Of a stretch of DNA of 64,000 bases, positions 23,864-37,900 are shown in pieces. Made by a program: the position numbers and the translations under genes. The stretch is from Clitoria ternatea. Taxonomy: Eukaryota > Streptophyta > Magnoliopsida > Fabales > Fabaceae. The notes beneath the pieces were generated by a model. It worked only from the letters and a program-made list of their open reading frames with translations. It did not search any database and was not told where the DNA came from. How positions within the stretch are numbered: position 1 is the stretch's first letter; each line of letters opens with the position of its first letter. The stretch is taken from NCBI GenBank assembly GCA_037962975.1, contig CM075671.1:13253001-13317000 (forward strand). Direction: 5' to 3'.

Positions 23864-25536
23864 GGAGCATAAATAAAGTAGGAAATAGTATGTAGCACTT
23901 AACTATTTAATGTTCTTTTTGCTTTATAGAATTTGTAATTTATGGATCCTTAAGAAAACTAATAGTGAAAGCTTGAATATAGAAATGTGATGTGTGCATT
24001 GCATTGTAGATGGCCAAATATTAATATATGTTCCTAACGTAGGTGCAACGTTGGTTTCTGATATTTCATTCACACGCGTATATGTGTGAAGAATCACTCC
24101 AAGAAGGCATGGAACAGTGTCAGTGTGTGAAACCAAATTCAGTTGTGCTGTAAATTCATTCAGCACCCACCTTAAAGGTAGCCAAAGGGAACTTTTGACC
24201 AGTTGACTTGAAGCAGGAAAATGTAATACTAATTAATGGTATTCACACTTAACAGAAGTCTTTGGAGTCCTAAATAAGTCATTGATCCCTTTTTTTATTG
24301 ACTCTGTTTGTTACTGTAAAAGGTGAAACCTCCATTAACCTTCAAGTTTTGTAAGACAATAAAGGAGCCTAAGGACTATAGTGTTGATTTTGAAAACTTT
24401 TGAAAACCTACAACGTTTTCACGAATTTAAAGACCTATCTGTAACTTTAATATTTATTTTTATAATATTAACTATTCTAATATATAATATATTATGATAA
24501 TATTTTAACAAAAACACATGTACCAAAAAAGTCCTTTGTTGGAAGTAGTTAATGCATTACTTTTTAAAATACTTACCTTATTATATATCAAATGTATCCC
24601 TATTTAAACTTAGATTTTTTTAATGTATTAATCGTTCAAATTTATCAAATAAGGGAAAATGTGAAAATTTGAATTTTCTAAATTTCTAAATTTTTGTGTC
24701 ACTGGAGTATTACTAAAACTCCCCTTGCCTTATCCTATAAAATAGAATATATATTCTAATAAATTATAGGTATAATTTATTGGAAATAGTGGTCCTCTAA
24801 CTTTTATGCCCATTGAGACTAACTAATACACAATTAATAGATGACATGAATCTAAAATATTAGAGTTTGAGTTTGAACCTTTCTTTTCCTACTATTTAAC
24901 ATCCATCCTCTTCTCATTTACTGCAACGAACGATAAAAAAAATATTTCACTTTAATTTTATCCATGTTGGTTTTTTAAGTTTTAGTAACAATCCACTTTG
25001 ATTCTTGAGTATATTAAATTATCATAATTTTTATTTGTTGAAATCATATTTTTTTTAAAAAAATTGTCTTTCTTCTCTTCTATTTTCAAACTAAATTATT
25101 AATCACCAAATTTTGACATAACAAAATGGTGAAATTTATCAAGTGGAAGGATCAGTTTTAGAAACTTAAGGGCATGTTTGGATGTGAGAAAAGAAAACAC
25201 AAATAACGATTTTTCTTTATTTGGACGAGGGTGAAAGGAAAGGGGAAAATTAAGAGAAATAAAACATAAAGTGAGATGCATTTTTTTCCCCTCTTTTGCT
25301 CGAGTGAAGGTTAAATAAAGGGAAAACAGGAGTGAGGAGAGGAAGTTGACATGTTTCACAAAGATTATGGTTGCTGATAATTAATATTTGTTTCTCACCA
25401 CTTTCATTAGACTTTGGTTCACATGCTATATATACTACAGAAATTGTTACATTAATGAGTAGGAAAGTGTAGACTAGTCAAAACAACAACAATATAATGT
25501 GAAAAAGCAAGTAATGGACACAACCTATGCAGCTTC
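23864..25536. other. Intergenic between kinases A and B
   Basis: Holds the kinase A promoter and the kinase B 3' flank. The part at 23940-24175 is a duplicated block also found at 53925-54125. A segment at 25168-25350 beginning GGGCATGTTTGGATG and rich in GAAAGG/GGAAAA resembles a MITE arm, but no partner was found. Confidence 0.5.
23940..24175. repeat. Duplicated upstream block of kinase A (copy 1)
   Basis: Shares long near-identical runs with 53925-54125 in the same orientation, for example TTGCATTGTAGATGGCCAAA and the 'GTTCCTAACGTAGGTGCAAC' run. It lies just upstream of kinase A. Confidence 0.85.
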
Positions 25537-28500
25537 CTAGCTGAGGCAGCATTTCTGTTCAATTGCATGCAACTCCTCTATAACATCTTTTATGCTCATT
25601 CGCTGAAGGGGCAATTCTGCAGAACATGCAAGTCCAATCCTACCAAAAGACACTAAACACTCTCTAATTTCATCTTCCACAACCAAACATGAATCCACTA
25701 TCTCGGTTATCTCTTCTTTAATTATTGCCTTTTGACAATACCTGTGTAGGCTTAGAGCTTCACCAAACATGTCATCTGTTGGTTTTTTTCCAGTCAGCAT
25801 CTCTAACACAAGAATTCCATAGCTGTAAATATCTCCTTCAGGTGATACTCCTACGCCTGCTCCATACTCTGTTCCAGCCACATTTCTTCAGCAAAAGGAA
25901 AGATGGGTATATATAAAACAACTAGAATAATGATTATAAAGGGAGAAAATCGTCACAATCAATGTTCAAATATTAGTCTAAAAGCTAGAAAACCACTAAA
26001 AAAAATTTCATTTATTAACTGATTCAAGATTAAGATTATCTTTGTTGATATAGATTCATAAAAAAAATTAAACTGTTAATAAAGAGATATCATGATAAAA
26101 AGTTCTGTTGTAAGGTAAAATTCTATCATCTGTTAATGTAGACTCAAAATTCTTATATATCTTAATTTTTGTTTGAATAGATCTATACTTTTAAGATTAA
26201 AAAAATGTTATGAACTATTAATAAAATTGGAGGATAATAACTAATTATCACAACAATAAAACGAGGGGACTATCTCATTTGGATGAAGAATATGTAAGTT
26301 ATTGTGAATTTTTAAATCCTAATAGTTCTGATACTAATAAAATTTATCACAACAATGATTCTATCTATTTAAATGATAGTACTTTGTGACAAATAAAACA
26401 CACAGTCACCAAGATATGATTTGTTGTTGTTGCCACAAGTTAGTAATTCCAAAGCAAAGGTTAAACAATTAGAGGAAGCAAGTACTGCACCTGGAGGAAC
26501 ATATCCAATGGTTCCTTTAATCGTAGATGAGCTAACTTGATCTTTGCTGGAATGTCTCAATGCCCCATGAAGGAGCCTTGCTAACCCAAAATCTCCCAAG
26601 TGGGCAACAAAATCATCATCAAGAAGAACATTGCTTGGTTTAATATCACAGTGAACTATAGGTTGCTCGGAACCACGGTGAAGATAATCCAAAGCATTAG
26701 CAACATCTAGAGCAATATTTAGCCTATGTTGAAAGCTGAGATTTGCATTTCTAGACCCAAGCTCTTCATCATTGCTGTGCAGCAAACTATCTAGACTCCC
26801 ATTAGGCATGAACTCATAGACAATAGCCTTGAAATCCTCACCTTTATAATCAACACTTGAACAACAAGTGAGGATTTTGACAAGATTCCGATGTTTGATC
26901 TTTCCTAGAGCCTTGCATTCAGAAATGAAACTCTTTGATGCCCCATGCTTCTCAAGATTCAACACCTTTACAGCAATAGGTTCTTCAAAATGGAGGAGAG
27001 ATCCTTCGTATACAGAACCAAAGCTTCCTGTGCCTATCAAGTTGGATGAGGAAAATCCATTGGTTGCTTCATGTAGCTCTCCATAAGAAACTCTCAAGTA
27101 CCTATTTTGTAGAGATGGTGAAGAAGATGATTTGTTGGGCCTTTTCCTAAGATAATAGATGCTGATAATGCCAATGAAAGAGATCAAAACACCACAAAAA
27201 ACAGTAATGAAAATGACTTTCTTTTGAAGAGATCTTTTGTGTTTCTTCAAAGGGGGCAGAGTGCATGCAGGAAGCTTCAGTTGAGGTATTCCGCCACAAA
27301 GATCCTTGTTTCCAACGAGTGAAATTTTTGTGACATTACTAAAGACACCTCCTATGGGAACCTCGCCATAGAGATTGTTAAAAGACAAGTTCAAAGTATC
27401 CAAAAAACTCAGATTTTGTAGCTCTCGAGGGATTGTGCCTGAGAAGTTGTTGTTAGAAAGGTCCAGGATTTCAAGGGATCTTAAGGTGCCAAAAGACAAA
27501 GGTATATTTCCATGGAAGAAGTTTCTCAGCAGTGCAAGCTCTGTTAATGCAGAAGAAGCGCCAAGTTCCAAGGGAATTTCACCAGAAAACTTGTTTTCAA
27601 ATAGATATAATAGGGAAAGGTGCTTCAAGGTTCCAAACTCTGAAGGAATGGAACCAGTGAGGGAGTTGGTGGATAAGTCAAGGTTAATTAAACCTTTTAA
27701 ATGGCCAAATGTTTGGTTAGGTATATCACCACTTAAGTTGTTTAGAGCGACACCAAATGACTGCATTCTAGTGCAGTACCTAAGGGTAAATGGAATGCTT
27801 CCTTCAAGTTTATTGGTGTGCAGGTAAAGTTCGGACAACACAGTGAGATTGCCAATGACAGAGGGAATGTTGCCAGATAATTTGTTTTGTTGCAGGACCA
27901 ATCTTACTAGATTCTTAAGATTTCCAATTGAAACTGGAATAGTTCCCTCTAAAAAATTATCTGCCAAAATGAAGTCAGTTAAACCAATTAGTTGTCCAAT
28001 TCCTTCTGGTATCATTCCAGATATTTGATTACTCCCCATATAAAGTGAGCTCAGATGGGTAGATAAGTTGCCTATAAAATCTGGCAACACACCACCAAAT
28101 CTATTGTAATCCAACGAAAGTATTCGCAATTCAGTACAGTTGGTTAGTGAAGAAAGGAAATCCAAATCATCGGATTTTCCACTCCCAAAACTATTATTAC
28201 TTATGTGGAAAAGTTGAAGTTTGGTCAGACTTCCCAAAGTAGGTGGAATTGGTCCATTAAAACCATTTGAGGAGATCTCAAACAGCTGCAATTTGGTCAG
28301 GTTGGATATTGAAGAGGGAAAAGTTCCAGTGAAGTGGTTATCTCCAATGGAGAATGATTGAAGATTTGGAAAAGCAAGTTGTAGATTTGATGGAAGAGTA
28401 CCAGATAACTGGTTTTCGCCAAGAACAAAAGCTTGAATATTTGAAAGGTTGTAAAGAGAAGGAGGTACTATTCCTGATAAACTATTTAGACCAAGATACA

Positions 28501-29185
28501 ATCCTTTCAAATTTGACAACCTACCAAAAGTATGAGGTATATTTCCTTCCAAATGATTTCTTGAAAGTGAAATAAGTTTGAGTGATGAGAGATTTCCCAA
28601 GGAAGGTGGGATAGTACCAACTAGATCGTTAGCACCAAGTTCCAACTTAGTAAGTTGAACCATTGAACCAAACCATGTGGGAACTTTTCCAGTGAGTTTG
28701 TTGTACAACAATCTAATTACCTCAAGATTGGAGCAATTAGTAATCTCAACAGGAACCTCACCTTGGAGATTGTTGTGGCTTAAGTCAAGAAACTTCAACC
28801 TCTTTAAGAGGCCAACTTGTGTAGGAACTTCACCATGCAAGTTGATGTTGGAAAGATTGAGGCTTCTAAGGAAAGTTAGATTTCCCAAGGCAGGACAAAG
28901 GGTACCACCCCAGTTTTGATTTTGCAAATGCAAGCCAATGACTCTAATGTGGCGATGACCACATTCAACACCCTGCCATTCACAGAAATGCAAAGAGTGG
29001 TTCCATGATGGGAGGAAATCAGGCACCCCATTGGTAAGTTTTCCCTTCAAAGCTAGCAAAGCAAGCTTATCAGTCTCTGAACTCAAAGCAAGAGCAAGTG
29101 TTATTGGAGTCATGTACAACATGGTTTGTGAAACAACACTGAGAAGAAACATTATGAAAGCCATCATCTTGGTACTGGGCAACAT
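25537..29185 (-). CDS. LRR receptor-like kinase, subfamily XII (kinase B)
   Basis: Exons 29185-26491 and 25868-25537, with a 622-bp GT-AG intron at the same site as in kinase A, encode 1008 residues. I start at ATG 29185, giving MLPSTKMMAFIMFLLSVVSQ as signal peptide. An upstream in-frame extension to 29293 is Lys-rich and unlikely to be translated, and the ATG at about 29167 (MMAF...) is a possible alternative. LRR ectodomain, membrane helix (about 657-678) and kinase follow. GTGSFG loop, Lys740, non-RD catalytic Asp847 (HCDIKPSN) and DFG Asp865 are present. The first roughly 250 residues differ from kinase A at only a few positions while the kinase domain differs much more. The dead copy at 56.4 kb is closer to B than to A. 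No inactivating change was seen. Role: plasma-membrane receptor kinase, probably immune; ligand unknown. Confidence 0.92.
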
Positions 29186-30559
29186 GTGCAATTGAATGGA
29201 GAACTGTAGTATATAGGGATAGAAAGAAATGTCGTTCTTTTGCCGAGTTTTTCGTTTTTTGGGTATCAGCTTCTGCATCCTTAATATAGTCAAAAACTTT
29301 CTTAACTAAGTGAAAGAAGGTCTTTACATAATTTGCATCATGTGTTGACTTGTTAATGTCAAATGTATTATACAATCATGTCAAGATTTTCCAACTTTTA
29401 TTTCTTTACTTTTAAAATGGAAAACAACAAATAAAGTATCAAGTAAATTTAGTTATGATTCAAAAAATATTATTTCAGCGTATTAGAGCCTCCATGTGTA
29501 TTGATAAATAATTAATCAAAAGAAGTATGAGATTTGTTTTTCTAACTTATGCGTTAAATTTCGATTTATAAGTTTCGGAAAGTTGTAATATTTAGGAGTA
29601 GACTTTTGGAAAGATCTCTTTTCAGAATAAAATAATGATTTTTTTATATTTAAACGAATTTTCAAGAATAAATTTTCTTACAAATTAAATTATTCGTAAT
29701 GATGAGTTAAAACTTTTCACTTTTATTTAAAAGTTTGCAATGAGTCTTGTAAGAAATTAGTTTTGAATATACTTTCAATTTAAAGATTTTTATTCTATCA
29801 ATTAATGAAAAATAATTTTAATTTAGTGGTGTAATTGAACGAAAGAAACCCACTTTCTTTTAACAAATTGTTCAAGGTTTGATCCTAGTTTTAGATATAG
29901 AACAGTTGTCTCATTCATCATGAAGGTGCCTACCCAAGTTAATAAGAGGATCAACCATCGTGATCATCAAACGTGGATATTGTATATTGTACTTACGTAA
30001 AAAAGTTTAAAAATTAATTAACTAAAATATATGTTTAGTCTTTTACGTTTATTTTATATCTTTATTTGATCCCAAATTTTTTTAATGAAATACTTAATGT
30101 GATACCTGATAAGACAACCATATGTCAATATTTAATTAGTTGACATCAAATATAAATTTAAAATTTAAAAAAACTTGCCTTTATCATATGCCCACCAAGT
30201 ATTAGGAAGCTTCTTTATCATGAGATCAAAACACATTTTTAATATATATAAGAGAATAATTATATACATAGTATAAAACTATATGTATAATATTATTCAT
30301 TATAATTATTATAAAGATTAGTTATAATCTTTATTCTATAGGTTAATCTTTAAATTTGAGTTAGACTTAATATATCAATTAAATATAATATTAAAATTTA
30401 TCCTAAAATTATTATTTGATCATATGTAAATGTTTAGTTTTAGATGTGAGATGGTGTATTAAAATCTATTAGAAATGGATACATTAATTAAAGATAGTGT
30501 ATAAAGCATGTAAATTTTATGTTACATATGTCTAATATTAATTGTGAGTATAGGTGTCT

Positions 30560-30960
30560 TAAAATTTGATATTGATTAAAATTAAGTTACAACCAATATT
30601 CATATTTAACCCCAAACATTATTAATATCATTCGACTTCGTGCTAGAAATGTTGAGGTGATGTGTTAAAATTTTTAGAAAAAATAAAATAAAATAAAATA
30701 ATTGCAATTCAATTTTGCTAAATGAAATTCCATGAATGTGATTTTCTCTTGGCCGTGTTGGAAGTGGCATGGTTCTTGACTTCTTCTGAATTATAATGTC
30801 ACATTGGAAGAATTGTTTGTATGATTTAATGTCACTGAATGGAGTCAAAGTTACTACTATTGTTCTACGAAACCAGACCTATAATTTCACATGTTTTCTC
30901 CAATATTCATTCTTTTATTTTTGTTTAAATTCAATCAATCTCTAATCATTTAATTATTCA
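30560..30960. repeat. Duplicated block also present near 54190-54860 (copy 1)
   Basis: Shares runs such as GGTTCTTGACTTCTTCTGAA, TTATAATGTCA and AAATTCCATGAAT with 54190-54860 in the same orientation. The copies differ by several indels. Confidence 0.75.
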
Positions 30961-32050
30961 TATAAAATTTGAAGTTACCAATTTAATTTGGTTACTTTTT
31001 ACTATGTTGGCAACATAATGATAATAACTAACTCATAACTTATTTTATCAACTTAAAAATTTATTATATAAAATAATCATATTTGTAAAATGAATTTACT
31101 TTAATAATAACTTGTATTATTTTATCTAATAAACCCCTAGCTTATTTTTCTTCTCATTTATGGTTTTCTTAAACAACCACTCTTATTTATCTTTAAAGAA
31201 AATATTTTTTTAAAATATTTTAAAATATGCTATCAATTGTACGTCCTTAGAAGATGAAATTTCAAAATTCGTGATAAAGGTAGTTAAAACTTTAATTTAC
31301 CTTCTAATATACTAAAACTTAAAATTAATATTAGGATATTTAAAATTAGTTTCTTTTGACATTGAAAGTTTTATAAGAAAAAAGAAAAAAGAAAAAAATA
31401 TGAATATGAGGCACATTCACTGTTATTAAGAAGTTTATTTATATTTTTTTAAAAAAAGATTCAAGTGTAACCTATATGCAATTTATCTTTCAAGAGAACA
31501 TGTATATTTTAAAATAAGTGAGAGGGAGATGTAATATCGTCTAAAATATATAAAGATTAAGTAATTTTTTCTAATATAATAAATTTGATTTTATGGAATT
31601 TATTTTTTAAAAAAATTAAATTAGTTTCATCCAATTTAATAAGAAACTTATCCTACGTTTAGTTCATAAGTTTTCTTAGAAAAATAAAAAATTATTCTTA
31701 GAAAAATAAAAAAATAAAAAACTGTTTATTTACAAATTATTTAAATTTTTTTATAGAAAAATAAAAAATTAATTTTCTATTTTTTAAGAAAATCAAAAAA
31801 CTTTTTTCTAAGAAAAGTAAAAAAATAAAAAATACGGTAACTAGATTACAAGATAAGGTAACTGAATTACAAGATAAGAGACTGCTGTAACCAAATGGGA
31901 ATATGAAACAAGCTGCTACTAATTTGAAAAGTTCTACTGCTACTATTTTGAAATATATTAAAACACAAACTCATTTGTTCTTATTCTAATATTACTTTAA
32001 ATTTTTGTCACAATTTTTATGTGATGCATATACTATACAATATTAGCATA

Positions 32051-32054
<4 letters not shown>

Positions 32055-32111
<57 letters not shown>

Positions 32112-32114
32112 TAT
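32055..32114. repeat. (AT)n microsatellite
   Basis: About 50 bp of uninterrupted AT dinucleotides followed by a short imperfect extension. It abuts the target duplication of the outer LTR-like element. Confidence 0.95.
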
Positions 32115-32324
32115 AAGATGTAACATCCCAAAAATTTCATTCTCATGTATAATTATTTTGATTAAGATCATCAATGATATTATCTTTTTTATCTCAACTT
32201 TCTACGTAAATTTTGATTTGGACAACATCTTTAATTTAACATTTTACCATTGTAAATAATTTTAACTTTATACCTTAGGTAAAAGTTAATCAAATAACTT
32301 ATTACCCACTTCCTTAGTTATTAA

Positions 32325-34858
32325 TATAACATCCTTATTTTTAAAATTAAATTTCAATAATCCAAATAAATTTTTCATAAATAAATTTCAAATTTAAAAC
32401 AGAATTTGGATTAACATAATAATATCAGTCATTATTACATTAACCGGCTCATTCATGTTTACATATACATAAATAAACTGGTATACACAGGAGCCGGCCA
32501 AGGCTTCTACAAAATAACTATGTGCACTATGTACAATACATATAAATACATAATGCTCCGAGCGGCTGAGTGACTTCATATACCATCGTTGTGTCCTACA
32601 TCCACTGTAAAAGTAACAACAATAGGGGTGAGCATAAACATGTCAAATGATAGTTATTGAATCGGATTAAATATCCAATTCATAACTATATATAAATCAA
32701 ACTCATATCATACAAACTCATCATACATCATCATATTATTCTCAATAACATATATCAGTGCAAACATATGCTCAATCAAATGGATCCATTATTAAGTCTT
32801 TTAATTTTGTGTTGCAACACTGGCTCCCAACCATAACTCAGCTCTCAGCTGATCCGGCCGTTTTACTGGTACCAAACCGTTTGCCCTCTCATATGACACA
32901 ATCACTCCCAGCGACAACGGTAGTGTCACGGGCTAAACCCCGAGCCCCGCTCAAGAGGTTTGCCTTGAGTCCCACCCAAGGTCTTTTTGTGGAATCCTTG
33001 AAACCACAATAATATTTCATGTTTATTCATCACACAAGCATCCCATGCATTTATATATCATGAAAAATTCATGAAAATCATTCTCATCATCAGTCACATA
33101 TATTCTATAGCATCTCATGCATAGAATTTATCACAAACACATACATCACATATATACAATCATATCTCATATGAATTCAATATCATTAATATGAATGGAA
33201 GATATGAAAACATAAAATATGTTATTCAATCGGGGTCTCAATAATAATTCACGCACATATCATATATATCCTAACAATATCACCCCAAATCCATTCATAA
33301 ACTATTCATTTGAAATATAACGCTCCCCCTACCTAGAAATAAAGAGTTCCAGTATCTTTTCAAGCTATATCCAAATCACTGCTCACGAATTCCGACTGGA
33401 ATTGTAGCTCTGAATCAGTCCAAAGCTTCCTTACTTATGAAATTCAAAGCGTCCACGTGAAAGAGAAGGAGTGAAGATTGATTCTTCTTTGTTTGATAAT
33501 TTCCAGCAAAGATTGGAAAGAAAAGGATAGAAGTAATGTTTTACACTTTCAAAGTTCCTAAACTGATTCAACAGTAGAAGTTGGTATATATATCGTTCAT
33601 GCAAAAAAGACGTGAATGAAATGAAGAAGTCTGCTACACGTATCTTTAAATGATAAGGAAGAAAAAGATATTTAATGAAAAGAGGACAGGACATCAGAGA
33701 GGGTCCCATACTTAGAAAATATCAGAAAAGAGAATCTGCTAGAATGTAGAAGAATAGAGTGACGTGGAAGAATCTCCAGAATTGATGTAAGTATCAATTC
33801 TGACTCGGCTTCGGTATCTTGGGTATATCCCTCTTTCCGAGAAGATTCATCACAGCCTCTTTCCGTTTAGAATTACTTCACTCGGAGGAAATTTACTCGG
33901 AAAGGTTTCCACATGAAACACTCGGCTCTCCTTCCACGGAAATGACCACTCAGAAATATCTCACCCGAAAATACCTGATTCAGACATATCTTACTCGGAT
34001 ATATCTCTGCCCGAGTCAAAGTCTTTCTCTTGCGTCACTCAGAAGTCTTACAATCTGAAAGATCACTCGGAATTTGAAGTTCAGTCCTCTCTCGGAAATC
34101 ATTCCACTTGAAAGGATCACTCGGGGTCGAAGACTATCTTGGAGACGAACCCGAGTACAAACTCTCAGCAACTCTGAACATGGACCCGAGCACGAATTAA
34201 ATGAATTCACCACTCGGATATCTACTTCCCTCGGGAATCATTCACTCAGAAACATACTCATTCAGAGTTGAAGTCTTTCTCTGTCCAGAAGTACTCTCCC
34301 TGAATAAGACTCACTCGATATGTCCCAATCGGTGCCTTACCACACGGAATTCAGAAATATCTCACTTGACGTTATCCCACTTGGAAACGTCTCATTCGGT
34401 GCCATCCCACTCGGAAGTGTCACACTCAGAGACACCTCACTCGGAAAGTCACACAACTCGGAGATACTCCACTCGGTCACTATTCAAAAATATCTCGACC
34501 CGAGAAGTATTCATTCGAAATCAAAGCTTCTCTTCATTTGGAAGTACTTCTCTCAGAAACGATCCATTCGGAAACGTTTCACTCGGAGATGTTTCACTCG
34601 GATTTGCCTCACTCAAAAGTGTCTCATTCGGACACAATTTTTCTTAACTCAGAAATGATTCTCTTAATAATGTTTCACTCGGAAACATCTTAACTTCACT
34701 TGGAAGTAGTTTTCTCGGTCATACTTCACTCGGAATCATATCTATTTTTCACTCGGAATGTCTTATCTCAGGCATTATTCACTCAGAATTTCATTCGGAA
34801 ATTCTCCATTAATCCTTAATAAATTATTTTCTAACATTCTAAAATTTAGGATGTTACA
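32325..34858 (-). repeat. 3' LTR of the gypsy element (2534 bp)
   Basis: Plus-strand ends are TATAACATCC and GGATGTTACA. It aligns throughout with 39492-42052. A TATA-like TATATATAT lies at 33585-33593 (minus strand). Minus-strand U3 is the 33.8-34.8 kb minisatellite. Confidence 0.93.
33795..34800 (-). repeat. Degenerate 15-bp minisatellite in U3 of the 3' LTR
   Basis: Variants of a 15-bp unit close to CACTCGGAAACGTCT recur, often in uninterrupted 15-bp register (for example near 33948-33993, 34365-34450 and 34565-34625). Because 15 is a multiple of three, long spurious ORFs appear here. The same array is at about 40995-41995 in the other LTR. Confidence 0.85.
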
Positions 34859-34870
34859 TTTCTCCCCTCC
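34859..34870 (-). other. Polypurine tract of the gypsy element
   Basis: On the minus strand GGAGGGGAGAAA sits immediately inside the 3' LTR. This is where second-strand synthesis of the cDNA would be primed. Confidence 0.88.
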
Positions 34871-34910
34871 TACAAAAATTTCGTCCTCGAAATTTAAGCA
34901 TAGACATACC

Positions 34911-37900
34911 TTAATGAAATAACTCGGGATATTGTTGCCTCATAGCGTCTTCACGTTCCCAAGTATGCATAATACACTGATCCTGCTGCCATGCAACCTT
35001 GACCGATTGAACATTTTTGCTTCTCAATCGTTTTACCGATTGGTCCACTATACCAGTGGGCTCGGCTATAGTGGTTAGGTTTTCCCGGATTTCAATATCA
35101 TCATCAGGCATCTCATGGGTAGGGTTCGGCAAATACTTTCTCAGTTGAGAAACACGGAATACGCTATGCAGATTTGACAAATGAGAAGGCAATGCTATCT
35201 GATATGCAACAGGGCCAACTCTTTTCAATATTTCATATGGTCCAATATACCTTGGGCTCAATTTCTTACTTTTCAAAGCTCTCCCAATGCCTTTACTAGG
35301 AGAAACTTTCAGAAAGACTTTGTCACCGACCTGAAATTCAATCGGCTTCGTCCTTTTATCATGATAACTTTTCTGACGGTCCTGGGATGCTTTCATTTTA
35401 TCTCTAATCATTTAAATTTGCTCGAAGGTTTATTGCACAATCTCAGGTCCTAACGTTAAGCTCTCACCTGATTCCGACCAGTAAAGAGGGGTTCAGCACT
35501 TCCTGCCATATAAAGCTTCGTATGGAGCCATACCTATGCTGCTGTGATAGCTATTATTATAAGTAAATTCAATCAGTGGAAGGTATTGCTCCCAGCCACC
35601 ACCATGCTCTAGCACACAGGATCTTAACAAGTCCTCTAAGCTCTGGATAGTTCACTCGGACTGCCCATCTGTCTGAGGATGATAGGCCGAACTCAATCGG
35701 AGCTTCGAACCTAACTCCTGATACAAACTCCCCCAAAATCGGGAAGTAAACCTCGGATCTCTATCCAACACAATTGAAGATAGAACACCATGCAGTCTGA
35801 CTATCTCACTAATATACAATTGTGCTAGTCTTTGCAAGGGGTAACTCATATTGATCGGCAAGAAGTGTGCAGACTTTGTCAATCGGTCCACAATAACCCA
35901 GATAGCATCATGACCATTCCGAGTCCTGGGTAATCCCATTACAAAATCCATAGCAATAGCATCCCATTTCCACACAGGAATCTCTAAAGGTTGTAAACCA
36001 CCGGACGGTTTTTAATGTTCAATCTTTGCTTTCTGACAGATTATACAATGAGCCACGAAGTCAACTACATCTCTCTTCATTCTGGGCCACCAAAAATGCA
36101 ATTTCAGATCATGATACATCTTAGTAGTACCCGGATGAATACTCAACATACTCCTATGTGCTTCATCGAGTACCGATCATCGTAAATCACCCGAATTGGG
36201 TACATAAATTTGACCTTTCACTCAGTAAATGCCATCAGAACCCTCGGTTAAGAATAGGTCCTTGCATTTAGCCTGAGTTTCTTTCATCTCGGCTAAATAA
36301 GAATCCGATATCTGCTGTACATAAACAAGCTTCAAAAATTCATTGGCTATTTTTAAAGTACTGAGAGTTACTTTCCGAGACGAAGAAACATCCACATGCA
36401 GGTTCATATCTCAGAATTGCTCAAGTAACTCCATTTCTTTAACCATCATGACTGCCATATGAATGGATTTTTGACTCAAGGCATCGGCTACAACATTTGC
36501 CTTTCCCGGGTGGTATTTTAAGTCGAAATCATAGTCTTTCAGAAATTCAATCCACCTTCTCTGCCTCATATTCAACTCTTTTTGGTCAAACAAATATTTC
36601 AAACTTTTATGGTCATTATACACTTTGAATTTAGAGCCATAAAGATAATGCCTCCAAATTTTCAGTGCAAAGACCACAGCTGCCAACTCCAAATCATGCG
36701 TAGGATAGTTTTGTTCGTGCAGTCGTAATTGACGCGAAGCATAAGAAATCACTCGGCTATTCTGCATCAACACACATCCTAGGCCGAGCCTGGATGCATC
36801 ACAATAAACCACAAAACTTTCCTGTAGATTCGGCAATACCAATACAGGAGTAGTAGTCAGTCTAGCCTTCAATTCTTGAAAACTCTTTTCACACTCGGAA
36901 GACCACACAAAAGAAACATTCTTTCGGGTTAGCTTAGTCATTGGCAATGCGATTTTAGAGAATCCCTCAATAAATCTCTGATAGTAACCAGCTAAACCCA
37001 CAAAACTCCTGACCTCGGTAACCGACTCAGGTCTCTCCCAAGTCATCACTGCTTCGATCTTTGAAGGATCAACCGAGACACCTTCACTGGAGATGACATG
37101 ACCCAGAAATTGTATCTTGTCCATCCAGAATTCGCACTTAGATAATTTGGCAAATAATTGCTTTTCTCTCAGCACCTGAAGTACCAAACGAAGATGCTCT
37201 TCGTGCTCCTCATGAGACTTTGAATAAACCAATATATCATCGATAAATACCACCACAAACCGATCCAAGTAGGGATGAAAGATGTTGTTCATATAGTTCA
37301 TGAATACAGTCGGAGCATTAGTCACTCCGAACGGCATTACCACATATTCATAATGACCATACCGGGTCCTGAATGCTGTCTTAGGAACATCAGTAGCCTT
37401 TACTCAGATCTGATGGTATCCCGATCGCAAATCAATCTTAGAAAAGACCGATGCACCACGCAACTGATCAATTAAGTTGTCAATCCTAGGCAATGGATAC
37501 TTATTCTTGATGGTCAGCTTATTTAATTGGCGGTAATCAACATATAACCATATGCTACCATCCTTTTTCTTGACAAGTAACACCAGAGCACCCCACGGTG
37601 ATATACTCGGTCGGATAAACTGTTTCTCTAACAACTCGTCAACTTGTTTCTTTAACTCTGCTAATTCAGCAGGAGACATTCTATAGGGAGCTCTGGAGAC
37701 TGGCTCGGCTCCAATAATCAGATCAATAGAGAATTCAATTTCTCTATCAGGAGGAACACCAGGTACATCCTCCGGGAACAACTCGGAATAATCACAGGAA
37801 TATCACGGATTCTAGACTCACTCTTTCCGTCAGTCATACAAAATATCATAAATAGCTGAGATATACCTTGAGTTTCATAGTCATTGGCTTTCTGATTAGG

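Larger units (their letters stand above)
29186..32118. other. Intergenic upstream of kinase B
   Basis: AT-rich and gene-free. Contains the kinase B promoter region, a duplicated block at 30560-30960, A-rich simple sequence at 31680-31840, and an (AT)n tract at 32055-32114 just before the nested LTR elements. Confidence 0.5.

Noticed and set aside
34201..34658. Overlapping 112- and 148-codon plus-strand ORFs in the gypsy LTR, repeated at 41395-41852
   Set aside because: They lie on a 15-bp minisatellite, whose unit length keeps frames open by arithmetic. Translations are repeats of Ser/His/Glu words without a domain.
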